DNA of 64,000 nucleotides. It comes from Glossina fuscipes. Taxonomy: Eukaryota > Arthropoda > Insecta > Diptera > Glossinidae. A model generated the notes under the pieces. That model made no database searches. It was not told the origin of the DNA and saw only the letters and a program-made list of their open reading frames with translations. Positions 15,086 through 32,116 of this stretch are shown piece by piece (position 1 is the first letter of the stretch; each line of letters begins with the position of its first letter). Location: positions 40,109,990-40,173,989 of the forward strand of contig NW_023998415.1 of NCBI RefSeq assembly GCF_014805625.2, read 5' to 3'. A program made the position numbers and the translations under genes.

Positions 15086-16172
15086 CATGTATATGTGTGC
15101 CAGCAAAAAATAAAAATGTAGGAAAATGATGTCAATTTAATAACGAAATAATAGCAAAACGGAATAATAGCAAAATTATATATACATATATACATGCCTA
15201 TATATATACACATAAGCGTACGTGAACACGTAGAAGCGTCAGCGTCCACGCGTACATTTCTATATGCATGTAGACACCACAGTTTGAGCCATTAAACGAA
15301 AGGAAACTTCAATTCTAGGCTAGAGATGGAAGAAAGCAAATCGAAGGCTTTGTATAATAAAACGGCGCTTAATGGTTGCTTTAGTTATTTTGTTATTATT
15401 TCAAATACAAAACATGATTTTACCAGTTACCATCCTCTGCTCACGTACGCACATATATGAAACAATAACTAAATCTTTACATTAAAAAAAAAAAAAACCA
15501 AAAATGGAAAAATAAGTAAATAAATCGGCTCAACTCCACATGGAAATGATGAATTACCAGCAACTTCTCGATAAGCATTGGTACAAGAAGGGGGAAAAAC
15601 TTCCAAACAAAAAATGTTCTTCTATTTCGCATATAACTGGATAGACCTTTATACTATTCGTACTACTATCAATCCATGGTGGATAAGTTCCCAAAAAGTA
15701 AAGAAGAACCACAACAAACATGTTACATGGAGTCCTAGAGCGAAGCCAAGGCTAAAACTATTTTATCATGAGAGAAAATTTCATACAAACCATCAGATCG
15801 TCAACACTGCTCGCACCTGAGAAAGCATTTGGGCAAATGTAACTAAAAACATTTAGAAGAAGGACAGTAACTGCGGCGGTTTCTAGTACTGGTTGAGCAT
15901 GAGCTACTAAAGCTAAAGTCACACAATAAGCAGGTGTTACCAACAATTACTTTGCACGCCGTCTCAAAAACATCTTGACTACACGACTCCAATACCAATT
16001 CTTAAACATACAAATTCATATATACACAAACTCACGCAAAAAATATACACAAACATCATTAACATCCCAAACAACAACCATCAGCTTCACACGTCTTCTC
16101 CTCGCGAATAACCAGTGTTTGCATGGTCGTCTGTAATTTTTTCTTATATTTTGTTTTGTTTAGTTTTGTTTT

Positions 16173-19941
<3,769 letters not shown>

Positions 19942-20260
19942 AAACAAGTAAAAAGACTATAGGGGGCCATGGTTCACCATGAAACATACACTAAACCATC
20001 CTACAGTTATTCATATGACGATTTTTCAAAATAAGGTGTTATATGAAAAGCAGTCGAAAAAATGGTCCAATTCGAATAATACCCTTCGTCCTCAAGCCAA
20101 AATCCGCCAATGTAGCAAGTTTCATCAAAATATCTTAAAAATGTTGGTCTATGGATTATAGACAAAAGAAAAAGCTAAACCGACTGACAGATTAGCTTAG
20201 ACTTAGATTCAGAAAGTGATCCTATATATCTTTGTACCACAAGTAGTGTAGGGTATAAAA
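19942..20260 (+). repeat. Short copy of the AAACAAGTA...GGGTATAAAA repeat
   Basis: The copy begins AAACAAGTAAAAAG and ends GTGTAGGGTATAAAA, like the longer copies at 23.3 and 54.0 kb, but is only about 320 bases long. Its inner part holds a degraded core (GACTGACAGATTAG, then a TTAGATTCAGAAAGTGAT block). The 60-codon frame inside is not gene-like. I infer an internally deleted member of a non-autonomous family. Confidence 0.5.
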
Positions 20261-21384
20261 GCAAAGAAGGCAATTCTCGCAAGGAATTATATTAAGACCT
20301 CTCTTCCGGTGTCACCTTCCAGGTCACAATTTTCAATCTAGAACTACGCTGCAAAAATTTCTCAAAAATATGACTTCAAATTTAGTTAATACTGATTGAA
20401 AAATTGGCGGCAATTTGAAGTTGATTTGTTTGTTTGTTTGTATGTTTTTTTATTTGTTGTTTTTAAGGTGAACGGAAACTTTTAGATAAATAAGCAAAAG
20501 GAGTTGACACAAGTTTGTATCAATCATCACCATTTTTAAATAGTTTTCGATCGCATTGAAAGAGTATACAAAAAAGTTGCTTACTTAACAAAGTTGACCG
20601 TCTGTAGTGGTCTTATTTTGTTTTTTTTTTTTGTTTTTTTTTTTTTAATATTTTTCTTCGAAGTTTTCGTTTCTTGCCGACGCTAAGCCATGCAATTTAC
20701 TTGACTATGTTAGGTAAAAATAGTTGAGAAGACATTTTGAGGGAATTCTTAGCGGACATTGACTGAATGCTAAGTTGTACATATATTCCCATTTCTGGTC
20801 TACTATGCAGAGGAGAGTACAGTATTTTTAGTCATTTAATGAAAACATATACTCAAGGCATAAAAGAGTAGGCAGCAGATGCCATCGTAACAGCTCCCGC
20901 TGTTACTCCTTCCTGTGTAACATGTATACAAAACGAACTTACTACTGCCGCTACTATTACCACTACTTGGGTGTTGTTGGATGTGTACGTACTGAATAAA
21001 TAGATAAACTATTTAACTATTTCTTTCGCTAAGTTAAAAAGAAGACAAGAAAATACAAAAATCCATGAACACAAAGTAAAAATGTCAGAGGCCAGTTATA
21101 TGACTAGAAATGTTGCTGAGAGAGGTGCGGTAAAAATTTTTAACGCACCCATAGTATTGAAAAGAAATAACTACGCAGCGTAAGGAGCTTTTCACAATCA
21201 TTTAGTTAAAGCAGGAAAACAAATAATTGCCTCGGAGTGTAGGAACAAAGAAATAAACAAAAAACAAAAAAATAAAAAAAACAAAAAAATTAAAAAAATA
21301 AAAAAAAAAATATAAAAAATTAAAAAAGAAGAGATAGTCTTATAGCGTATAAATGATCGCGGCTATTGGCTATTGGTTTAGTTC

Positions 21385-21412
21385 GGTTTGGTTTGGTTTG
21401 GTTTGGTTTGGT
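21385..21412. repeat. (TTTGG)n pentanucleotide repeat
   Basis: Five consecutive GGTTT-type units are visible, preceded by a near match (GGTTTAGTTC). Confidence 0.85.
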
Positions 21413-21620
21413 ATTTGGCTGTTGCAACTGTTGATGTTACTGCTGTTGTTGGCGTACATATAGTTAGTTAATCAATAAATCTAAAAATAATTCGCAATAC
21501 TTGTCAAAGTTGGTGTAGGGAAACCATAAATTCGTTTATATATAGTATGTCCAAGAAAACGGCCAGCATAAAATGCTACTCGTTATTAAAACAACTAACC
21601 GACTAACCAGCCAACTAGCT

Positions 21621-21671
21621 AACCGACCGACCGACCAATCAACCAACCAACCAACCAACCAACCAACCAAC
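21621..21671. repeat. (ACCG)n/(ACCA)n tetranucleotide repeat
   Basis: ACCG units grade into ACCA units over about 50 bases. On the minus strand this gives a Val-Gly-Trp-Leu repeat frame, which is a repeat artefact. Confidence 0.85.
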
Positions 21672-21979
21672 TACTAGCAGTCCCGCAGTATTTTCTTTTT
21701 GCATTTAAGCCCAGAAATAACACTAAGTAACCATCATTTAACAATTTGACTACTTGAGCGCTATACTGCATGCATTCTGAGAATGCATATTTCGAATTTA
21801 TTTGGTATCGCGTATGGCTTAATGCTGGTTTCGCTTTTTGCTTGTCTGGCATAACGATGCAAATTTTCCTCTGTCTAAAGATATATGGGCCACTTTAGAT
21901 TTATTTATCACATTTTCAGGCCTATTTAGCCATAATATGTTGGACACTAATGCTGGCCCGGTCTTTTTGCTTATTTCAT

Positions 21980-22379
21980 NNNNNNNNNNNNNNNNNNNNN
22001 NNNNNNNNNNNNNNNNNNNNNNNNNNNNNNNNNNNNNNNNNNNNNNNNNNNNNNNNNNNNNNNNNNNNNNNNNNNNNNNNNNNNNNNNNNNNNNNNNNNN
22101 NNNNNNNNNNNNNNNNNNNNNNNNNNNNNNNNNNNNNNNNNNNNNNNNNNNNNNNNNNNNNNNNNNNNNNNNNNNNNNNNNNNNNNNNNNNNNNNNNNNN
22201 NNNNNNNNNNNNNNNNNNNNNNNNNNNNNNNNNNNNNNNNNNNNNNNNNNNNNNNNNNNNNNNNNNNNNNNNNNNNNNNNNNNNNNNNNNNNNNNNNNNN
22301 NNNNNNNNNNNNNNNNNNNNNNNNNNNNNNNNNNNNNNNNNNNNNNNNNNNNNNNNNNNNNNNNNNNNNNNNNNNNNNN
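21980..22379. other. Scaffold gap, exactly 400 N
   Basis: Four hundred N characters. The gap may be sized or fixed; its content cannot be inferred. Open frames drawn through it are meaningless. Confidence 0.98.
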
Positions 22380-23276
22380 TTTTATTAGAAACATCTGAAA
22401 TCATCATTCCACCGAATAAAGAATAAACATAACGAGACTTGATATTACAATAAAATCGTGCCTTTTTAATTGCTTTGTACACATACACAAATATATAATG
22501 ATATTTATATATATATATATATATTATATGCATATACATTCCTTTTGTTTATTTATTTGTTTTAATTTTTTTTTTTTTCTTCATGGAACACGTGGTTCAT
22601 GTTAGTCTTTGTATTCAGTTACAAGATGTTTTTTACTGTGTTTTTGTGTTTCAAGAAGCATGTTTACATAACTCGTAATTCGTTCGTTTTAAGCTTCTGT
22701 TGCTGTTTGTGTTGTTTGATGTTTTGCTACCGTTGTTACACCATCACCATTCACCAGCTGTCAAGTGTCCGATTCCCTGTAGTGCGGTGACATCGGTAAT
22801 GATTTAAAAATAAAACAAACTTAACGTCATCACAACCGTTATTATGATACTGTAACATTATGATTAACGAATCTTGGACATCCACATCACCATTTTAATA
22901 TAAAAGAAAGAGGAGAGGAAAAAATTTGGCCCAATCGGCCCACTGCATCGAGCATAAAAGATCATAAAAAGTTTGAAAGTCACCTAGTACTATAGACTTG
23001 AATATATTAATCGTAAATAATATTATAAGCTTAAGATATTTTTCTTAATAAATACGAGTCTATTAATACGCCGAAGGGGGCCGATTTTACCTTCCTCTTG
23101 AAACACAATATCGTGCACATAAAAATATCGCAAATTGAAACCAAAATTCCCAACAAAACCTAGTAATCGTTTGATTAAAATATTTTACTGGCGTAGATAC
23201 ACACTTGGTCCGCCCTTCTGATAATTGAACAATATCGAAAGAGTGCAAAAACGATGGAAAAAACTAAGCAATTATA

Positions 23277-23940
23277 AACAAGTAAGAAAGTCATATTCGA
23301 CGGGGGCCGAATCTCGCATACGCACCGCTATGCCGTTCGCCTTCTACTCTCCGAGTTCTTTTATTTGATACCCATATCGCTGGCATTATTTAGAAGAAAT
23401 GAATCCACCTCGCTCGCCATGTCTATTAGGTTCATTTTAGAATTAAGCCAGCGATATATCTTCATTTGAGAAATGTACAAAATAATTTTAAAAATTCTGA
23501 CTTGTTCGCATTACGATAAATAAGCATAAAGACTTAAAAGAGGGAAAGAAAGATAATTTAATCGATTGTAACTTTATGTGGGCGTGATCGAATGCTTCCA
23601 TTTTTGCACGTAAGGAGTAGAGGGTTTCGTAAAGTCGATGTGAAAACTTTCTGATTTCCAACTTATATAATTTCGGAGTAAACTGAGAAAAACTAATTTG
23701 GCCCATTTTCAATATCAACCTGCATGCAAAGAATTCCAATGTTTCTACCAAAATTTAAGTCGACATCTTAATTTTTGCGATCAGGAGAGTGCGAACAATG
23801 CACACCAACCAGATAGATAGACGGACAGACGGACAGGCATGGCAGGGATCTCTGAAACTTCTGTTTGTGTTTTACATATGGAAAAAAACAAGCTGAGTAT
23901 ATTCCCACCTTACGGTCGTGGGTATAAAAATACAAACATA
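23277..23940 (+). repeat. Copy of the AAACAAGTAAGAA...GGGTATAAAA repeat
   Basis: The head AAACAAGTAAGAAAG is followed by a GGGGGCCGAAT block. A core of GACGGACAGACGGACAGG lies at about 23821-23838 and the copy closes with GTGGGTATAAAAA at about 23928-23940. Length is about 660 bases. The same head and tail occur at 19.94 and 54.02 kb. No protein is encoded. From memory, repeats with this head, core and tail are widespread in higher flies; the family name is not known to me. Confidence 0.55.
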
Positions 23941-24208
23941 AATAAAAAACGAAATCACACACACTTAATGTTATAAAAAGTAAAAACAAATTTACTATTT
24001 ATATAAAAAGTTTAAAAAAGTGTTCACACCAACTATAGATTTGTAATCTGTCTTAAAGGACGCTTAAGCCTATCAGGAAAACCTAATTCTATTAGTAGTA
24101 GTATGTTTAGGCCAAAATTTTCCCAAGTATGTCTGCCCCGTATACGTGGGACACTAATTAATTATTTTAAAAAATGTTTCGAGAACTAACACAATATCGG
24201 TTATTTGA

Positions 24209-24344
24209 CATGTCTTGCGAGACGACGACAGCTCTTAGAGAAACCTAATTTCATTGCCGTCTTCATTATTGCGAACTTTGGCGGTGATGAAGCTTGAAAT
24301 TAGATTTCTCTAGTAGCTTCGAACGCCCCTCAAGACATATGAAA
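24209..24344. repeat. Imperfect inverted repeat, arms about 50-55 bases
   Basis: The left arm contains ACATGTCTTG, CTTAGAGAAACCTAATTTCA and CTTCAT. The right arm, reverse-complemented, reads CATATGTCTTG, CTAGAGAAATCTAATTTCA and CTTCATC in the same order. The arms match at roughly three quarters of positions by eye, around a spacer of about 25-30 bases. It could be a small hairpin MITE or two opposed copies of a short repeat. Confidence 0.55.
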
Positions 24345-24713
24345 ATGGAAAAATTGGAGTTACGTTATGTCTTTGAAAATTATTATAACTCGATTTGCTC
24401 AATGCAGTCTTTCGTTGCAGTTTATAGTAGAACGACGCGTTCCAATTACTAGCAATAACTTAATTTTTTGTTTCTGTCATCATAAATAAAAGTTTGGTTT
24501 GCTTTATAAGTTCGTATTCGCTACAAATTTTGCAATTTTTACACACATTTCATTGATATTTTTTATTTATGTTTTTAACTTAGCACAGCGACAATCTCAA
24601 AAAAAAGTGGACTGCCTTGATGGGCTTTCTTCACTTCGGTAAGATGTTGTACTTAGTTAGGCACTATTTATTAATGCTGGCAAAATATTTCTCTACAAAA
24701 TTTTGAATGTCAT

Positions 24714-24714
<1 letters not shown>

Positions 24715-24762
<48 letters not shown>
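24715..24762. repeat. Poly(T) run, 48 bases
   Basis: An uninterrupted run of 48 T residues is directly visible. It could be a minus-strand poly(A) tail, but no retroposed gene is recognisable beside it. Confidence 0.9.
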
Positions 24763-24763
<1 letters not shown>

Positions 24764-25304
24764 TGTTCTTACTTTAACGATTTTAGACAATGTGTCTAGA
24801 ATTTGTTCTTAAATTGTTCGGTAAAAATGATGTAAAAAATATGATCACAATTTTTAATAAGATACTCTTCAGTTTGCATCGTTTAGATCAAGTTTGTTTG
24901 TTCGGCTGTCAATTTGTTTGAGTGTCACTGGAAAGCTTACCATCGCAAGAATTAAGAACACAAGAAAAATCTTATCCAGCCCGAAAAGCAGAAGATTGTA
25001 GTTTATAGTTATTGTCGCGTTTAAGATTCACTACGAATAGTTATCAAAACCATATAAAGCTTCATTGCGAAAATGGGCATAATTTGTCCACAGTGACAAT
25101 CATAAGCACAAGACTGAGTTTTATAGTCCGCAACAAATAGTAACCGAAAACTTTGTCAAAATGTTACACCCATACCCATCTGAGAAGTGAGTATGAATAT
25201 ACTCCTGATTGGCTAAAAGGCACACATACACATTTACCAAAATGCTTTGCAATTTATTTATATTTTATAGTAGTTTTCGTACAGGAAATATTAAATTAGT
25301 GGGG

Positions 25305-25480
25305 ACGTATGTAACAGGCGGAAGGGCTTAAGATAGATCCATTTATTGTTATAACAAAGATCAAGTCAGAATCGTTTTCTAAATCGATTTAAGTATGTCT
25401 GTCCGTCTGACTGCCGCATATTTGTGCATACATTTCTACGTTTAGCCTACGGGTCGCAAATTTTTAAAATATATCGATAA
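25305..25480 (-). repeat. Reverse-oriented fragment of GACGGACAG-core repeat
   Basis: Reading on the plus strand, TGTAACAGGCGGAAGG is followed by AAGATCAAGTCAGAATCG, AATCGATTTAAG and GTCTGTCCGTCTGACTG. This is the reverse-complement order of the core block at 2.4 and 54.7 kb. The copy is diverged and its outer limits are not visible. It is non-coding. Confidence 0.5.
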
Positions 25481-27439
25481 AATTTTGTATACTGGCGTGC
25501 TTTGGTTCAAGGACAAATCTTGCGGAAAATGATTACGATTAGATCGTATTTAGGACCACTGTCCATATATACGACTTATTTTGAAAAGTCGTTAAATCAA
25601 AAACAAAGAAAAAAAAAATGGAATTTTCGAAATTTCTCAACAAAATCGTTGAGTAATAGTATTCCGGCAGTCTTAATTGCTGTGAAAAATTCGGATCGAC
25701 TATGGCAATTTCTTCAAGCCCCTCCCATACAAGTAGCATATGGTAAAAAGTTTTAATTTTCAGCATGTCATGATGACAATTTGCCTATAATAATAATTTC
25801 ACAAAAATATTAAGTAGACCAGACTTGAACCACAGGGATGTATCTTTTGAAACCCATTCTAGGTGTAGCATGAACGGTAAGCCCTTTAGAAAAAGCTTTA
25901 ATTTTCAATATAGTTTGAGAAATATTAATTCATTGCAGAAATTTAGCAAAAAAAATTAATCGTAAGGAATTTGGATCACGTAGCTCCATTTTTCAGGCTG
26001 CACCATATAGGGGGGCGAAAAGGAAATAAGTCGGCGAGTATGGCGAGCAAGTGTATTTTATAGTCTTTTATGACGAAAACAGCCGAAAGATAATATATTA
26101 AGTTTGCTAAGATTGGTTTACATCATCTGATGTTGTGGACGTTCTTCAATAGGCACCTTCTCATGGAAAGTGCATTTGTATACGAAAATAATGAATAATT
26201 TTTTTGTTTATTATCATCAAAACGAGTGAATAAGCAAAGTGAGATTGGGTATCTGATTGTTGTCTTTGCCCACCGATAATGGTCCCACTTGCTTGAACAT
26301 AAAGCGTGCATATAGTTTGATCACGCCCTCTTTTTAAATAAATTAAAAGCATATGCGACAAGTATGGGCTCGCTATCAAAGTTGAAGCGAATATGAGAAT
26401 TCCAATTAGAATTCTGGTAAGAGTTGAATATAACTGAAGGTATTACAAATGTTAATTTGATCGAGAGCTTGTGGGCCTTTTCACGAACATCCTGTGAAGG
26501 ATGTGACCTAATACTCAATTCTTCCACTGTAGCAGGAGAATAGCAAAAATATTTTATTATATGCGTACGATATTTGATCATCAATCATGCAGTGTGTTAT
26601 ACGTTCGGAGTATTATGTACGCGCTACTTGTACTGTCGTAACTTGTAGACAATTAACGAATGATGAAAAGATATAGAGATCTGGCTAAGTACGTGTAGAT
26701 TTTGACATTTTTTTGAAGGGATTTCTTTAAGTGTACGTACGAAAGGGAAGCGCTTTGAAATCACTTACGATTTGATTCAATCACAATTGACACCAGATTC
26801 TTGAGGCTACTTTCGATTTTATATAAGCATCATTGGGACTCACTGCCAGTTGCTATCGTATGGAAGTAAAAAGTTTTTTTCTTTTTTTTGTTTTTTTTTG
26901 TTTTGCTATTGAAATAATGAGTCATGAGGTTCGAGTTGATTTGTTTCTGAATCTCATTTAATTTAATGAAAAAAATTTCTAATTAAATATTTAAATATTC
27001 GCATTAATATGAATCGTATGTGTTTCTTATCTGTATGCAAAGGTCTCTCGCGCGTTGTTCATTGTTTTCTTTTATTACGTTATTGCTTATAACTAAGGAA
27101 TGCAGGTTAAATTCTTCTTAGTCTTAGTCTTTCTTTATTGCTTTTCGATTTGCGTTTTATGTACATTTCAAATTCTAATATAATCTGTGAAAATTATTTT
27201 TAAACGCTTAAGTAATTGCTAATCTTTAAGCAAAAGTGAATGAGCAATATCTCTGTGACAAATTTCGTTCTTCATTTTTATATGTATGCACTATATAATG
27301 TGTATAAACGATATTTGTCTATCTGACTACTTATTTGTTAGTCTAAATTTCGTTGTGTTATTAAGTTTTAAAATATTTTAATGAAGTGCAAATATTAGAC
27401 AATGGAATGGAATGTGTTACGTTTCGTTCTGTAGATATT

Positions 27440-27477
<38 letters not shown>

Positions 27478-29989
27478 CCTAACAAATATATAATGTTTAG
27501 ATTGATCAACAAGTACAAGAAATTTGTCCTACAAAGAAATTCTACACCTTCTTACACCGCTCTACGAATATACTTGGTCTCAATTGCAAAAAAAAAATAA
27601 ATTTTTAGGCAAAGAGTTTCTCTCCAACATTTGTAAGGGGAATTGCTTGTGATTGCTTTCGAACGCTATCAGTCATTCCAAGTCTATACCATATCAAAGT
27701 AACGATCTATATTAATGGATGAAGAAAGCATGATCTGTTTGCAAGTCGTTGCGTAATTATTAAATTTATTTCAACATTTTCGAAGCACTTTAAAGGTTTA
27801 CCGGTACTTCTTACTCGAGCTATTCATAATAACTGTTTGCATATATGCTCACATTTACTTATTTGCTTTAATGGGATTAATTTATTTCCAACATGCTTTT
27901 TGATAAGATTCTATATAAAAACAATTAAATGAACTCACACAATAGTGCTGATGAATTTTGGATACTTACTTATTTCAGATAAGTGTAACGTTGCATTCAA
28001 TATATATAATGTAAGGATTTTGATTTTAAATATTAGTAAATTTGAGTTCGATTGGCATAACTAAGTTTAATTATCATCTATCAGTTAGTCGTTCGATGAT
28101 TCCGTGCATATATTTTGACAAAAAACTCTCTTCAGAAGCTTCTATTAATTAACAGGCAGCAGTTTATTTAATCGTGGAAAAGAATAGAGACATGTTAGGT
28201 GAGCTCAGGGCTTGTATAAGAAGATCAGTTCAGTTTTTTATATGTTTATCGCGGTATGCAACTGTTCGCAATCATAATGTAATAACTGGAACTTTTTCCC
28301 GCTTAAGGTCTGGACCTATTTTACGAACCAAATCAGATGAATGACATCCGACGGCTTGGGATATATTCTAGTCTGCTTTTCGTATGACATTCAATTGAAG
28401 TTCAATATGTTTGTAGATCGGTAGCATAAATTCATATCTTATCACTAATAGTTATGCAATTTCAGATCGCCATCATTCCTAGTAAACATGATTTGCACGA
28501 TTTGAAGGCGATATCGTTTTCCTAAATGATATGAACTCTTGTGATATTAGGTGTGAAGAGAAAAACGGCAAAAGTAAATCGTTCTTGGAAATTGATTAAA
28601 TGGCTTTAGCTGATGTTCTTCCAACCGTACATATACAATTATTGGGTTCATTTGATTGAGATGTTCACTAGTGAATGGGTTCAATGGTTTTCTCAGATGT
28701 GAGTCATTTTCAACTTGTTCTCTGCTATCGTTGTTGGTCCACGTAAAGCGCAATTTTCGAAATGATACTAATCAACAACAAACTAAAAAAGCTGCGTTGA
28801 ACAAAATATATTGGATTTGTAAGGCGCATTTTTCAAGTGTTGCTTATCAAAGGTTTTTATTAACTGTTACACCCGATTTGTTTATATAGTATAGTCAGTC
28901 ATGTTATTGATATTCTTAATTAAGGAAAGGAAAGTATTGTTAACACGATAAAAACATCTCTCTCTCTCTATGCGCGCGTCTTAATGGACAAATCTTTGCT
29001 ATCTAAGCGATTTCGCAGACATCTTTTGACACCAACTTTTTACTTTTTAAAAATTTCAGCAGAAAACGAAAAGAAATAATACGCGGACTCGCCAAGATCA
29101 AGGTTACATGGTGGATGCATTAAAACTTTCCCGTTTAATTGCGCGCTTTAGTTGCATTACTTTTTGAGTAAAGCATAGTAGAAAGCAGTTCATGATGAAC
29201 GACTGACTACTTTCCAATTCCATCATCTCCACAATACTACATTACGTGACGTCAATCCGGCGTCCAATTTGTCGCTGGCTAACTCTGAAATGACATTTGA
29301 AAAAATTCGTACGCATTTATTTTATGCAAGCAAAAATTTATTGAATTTATTAATTAAATGAATTTTTATATTTGCAATATCGATTTAACTCACTGCTAGT
29401 TTATATATTTACGTGAATAAAATTCTTGCGATTTAAAAAAAATGTATTTTTATATATTTATATGAAATTTGGTGTTTCAATTTTCTGCATAATCGAGACA
29501 GCTGTTCGCAACATTTTAAATGGCATTTTAATTATGCATGTATACGCTTTTTTTGCTTTTGCAAAACGTTGTTGCGTTAATATCAACGGTGACAAATAAT
29601 TTAATTCTATTATATATTGTTTTTTTAATGAAAAACAAAAAAAAATGTACCTTTTAATTATCTGACATTTAGTTAATGATGGTAATCACAAGCGCAACTG
29701 GATAGCGAACAGTGAGGATTGGTTGAGGATGCTTTAAAAGACATTGAGTATCTGTGCATATCACAAATATTCGAATATGCTGCTTCGGAAGTAGCCACCT
29801 TATCACCTCAGTAAGCGTTAAGTTCATAAATGAGAAGAATAACTCAACCAAAAAGTTCCCATTGCTTGCAACATGTCTTTGATAGTTTTTTTTTTTTTTT
29901 TCTTTCTTTCACCAGCAAACTAGGGTTTGATTCTCTATAGATGCGATCAGGGTGCTAAGCAAGAACGATTTTAGGAAAAGAGACGTGGA
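25481..29989. other. Non-coding DNA, no gene recognised
   Basis: Short overlapping frames only. One (CA)n(TA)n microsatellite lies at 27.44 kb and a (CT)n run at about 28.95 kb. No exon, RNA gene or dated element could be supported. Confidence 0.5.
27440..27478. repeat. (CA)n(TA)n compound microsatellite
   Basis: About twelve CA units run directly into about six TA units. Confidence 0.9.
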
Positions 29990-30540
29990 GGGGAGGGAGC
30001 TATATTTGTGAATGTTCGAATTGAAAATGGCGACATCAGGTACGTTGGGAAAGACCACTGGTGATAGGTTGCTTCAAAGGCGGACAGTACACTTAAAAGC
30101 CCACGAGTGTGCTGCGTTATATGCAGGTAAGTCCAGGACGAGTGGATGAGAATGCAGAAAAAGCCGTGTAGTTCTGTTAAAAGATTTAATTGGTGAACAA
30201 ATCCTTCTTATCTCTGATAAACCGGCACATAAGCACAAGGCAGCCCATATTACGCCGATGCTTGAAGGTATCGGGAGTTTTGACCATACCTTCGTCGTCC
30301 ATGAGCATCTCAGGATTTATCCTGTATTCGCTTAGGGGCTTCTGAACATCGTTTCGATGCTTCCGCTTACATGCGATTTATACTCTAATCTTGGCTGCAT
30401 ACAGGCGGTGTAAACATTGCGGATATCGGCGGCAGTGAAATACTTTTTGCGACGCTTTGAAAACCTAAAGTCTTGCCTGCGTCTTTCGGTACTTCGAGCA
30501 AACGTTCAATGCAAGACATAATATGTGTGTTAGCCTGTCT
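29990..30540 (-). pseudogene. Non-LTR reverse transcriptase C-terminus, decayed
   Basis: On the minus strand, translations in changing frames give, in order: KKYFTAADIRNVYTAC then RLEYKSHV (about 30368-30450), HRRNMGCL (about 30240-30265), NRTTRLFLHSHPLVLDLP (about 30124-30180), and FPNVPDVAIFNSNIHKY (about 30000-30050). This follows the order seen after the catalytic core in many insect non-LTR reverse transcriptases: a GFLKR-type motif, RPxLEYxSH, HRR, NTR, HPF and RLWNSLP. A TGA replaces the Trp expected in the last motif, and at least two frameshifts are present. The catalytic YxDD part is not visible. The clade is uncertain (Jockey/CR1-like). The sequence is GC-richer than its surroundings. 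It differs from the intact element at 59-63 kb. Confidence 0.62.
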
Positions 30541-32064
30541 AACATGGTTCACATAAAAGCAAAAGCCAGTCGATAACCTCCAACATTGTCCCCTTTGGCT
30601 TTTATGAAATGAAAGAGTGCAATTTCGCCATTTTGTATAAGAAAGCCGTCATTTTGTTTTTTTTACCCAGGGCCAATTGACTGCGGTATTAATATACAGG
30701 TTTCGCATAGATAGATAGATGTACGAATATGAAACATGCATTGTAAGAATATGATAAAAAAAGATTTTAGTCGAAGCGTTGACCATCGTTGGCTGCACAT
30801 TTTTATCACTTGTCTTTTATCACTTAATTTTTGCATGCCACGCCTTTAAAAATCATTCTTTCTCGCCGCGAGCTATTCATCGAATTCATCGGTCGTTTTT
30901 TGTTTTTTTTTACATCTTCGTACGAAACAAAGCGCTGCGTAACAAGTGCGTGTCCCGTAGATGAAAACAAGTGGTAATCGGACGGATCAGAGTTTGATGA
31001 GTAAACGGCTTGTTGAGTATTTGTAACGTATCACGAACCGGTTTTTCTGCATAGATGGCTGGACGGATGTTATGTGCAAAAAAAAAAAAAAAAATGGCCT
31101 TGTATTGCCTTTCGTGAGAAGAGGTATTTTTTTTGTTGCGATATGTTTGCTATTACGATTGCTTAATGTTGCCAGGTGTCCAAGCTAAGAAAAAAATATA
31201 TAATTTCAGACATCTCTGTCCTCTACATGTTGCGTTAGGGGTATCTATGCATAAATTCCGGTTTCATATTTATATGCCTGGTATATAAGTAAAACAAATT
31301 TTGTTATTAATTTTTTTGTTAAATTATAACTTATCGAGATTTTAAATTTTAGTCTGGAGAAGAATTGATGATGACAAACTAACTAGCACATCTCTTTCTA
31401 CATACTTATAAATATTTGTATGTATGTCTCCGTTAGTATCACTGACTACTATTAAATACTATTTGTTTAAATTGAAAAAAAGCAAAGTCACGGCTAAACA
31501 ATGAAAGAAAAAGGACAAAAAGCTAATAAGGAGGTTGTATAGAAATGTTTACTTTTCGAACACTAGAGGCGCACATATGTACTCATATATATAGAGAGAG
31601 AGAGAGATATATACGTATGATATATAAAGGAAAGGCAAATAAGTCACCCTACCATACATGTGTATGTGAATGTAGGAAGACAAAAACAGACGGACAGGCA
31701 AACATTGTCTATGCGAATGCACGGTATTAAGCCTTCTTGTCGTGTATATTTGTTTAGTATACAAAATGGCAATTGTATGACTGACTGACGAAAAGACTGA
31801 TTGACAGTTATAGCAGGCACACATATGCAATCATGTATTCACTTGAATTATACTTCAATTCTTCCTCTCTAAAATTGTTAGTACAAGCACATGCATCTAG
31901 CTAACTATTCTTCCGTTTGTTCATCGGCTCCAATCCAACTCTATGCATGCTATAAAAGTATATGTCCATCTGTTTACATATGTATTTTTATATGTTTGCG
32001 TTTCTATATACGTGTATCTCATACTTTATGCATTTATTCAAACAAACTACTAATAATATATATG

Positions 32065-32069
<5 letters not shown>

Positions 32070-32107
<38 letters not shown>
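32070..32107. repeat. (AT)n microsatellite
   Basis: An alternating AT tract of nearly 40 bases, with a second shorter AT tract at about 32127-32142. Confidence 0.9.

Positions 32108-32116
<9 letters not shown>

Larger units (their letters stand above)
20261..23276. other. Non-coding DNA with tetra/pentanucleotide repeats and a 400-N gap
   Basis: The interval contains an A-rich stretch (21.24-21.33 kb), (TTTGG)n at 21.39 kb, (CCAA)n at 21.64 kb and a 400-N gap. Frames crossing the gap are artefacts. No exon or element is recognised. Confidence 0.5.

Noticed and set aside
21819..22539. Several frames of 158-191 codons
   Set aside because: They consist mostly of N from the scaffold gap.
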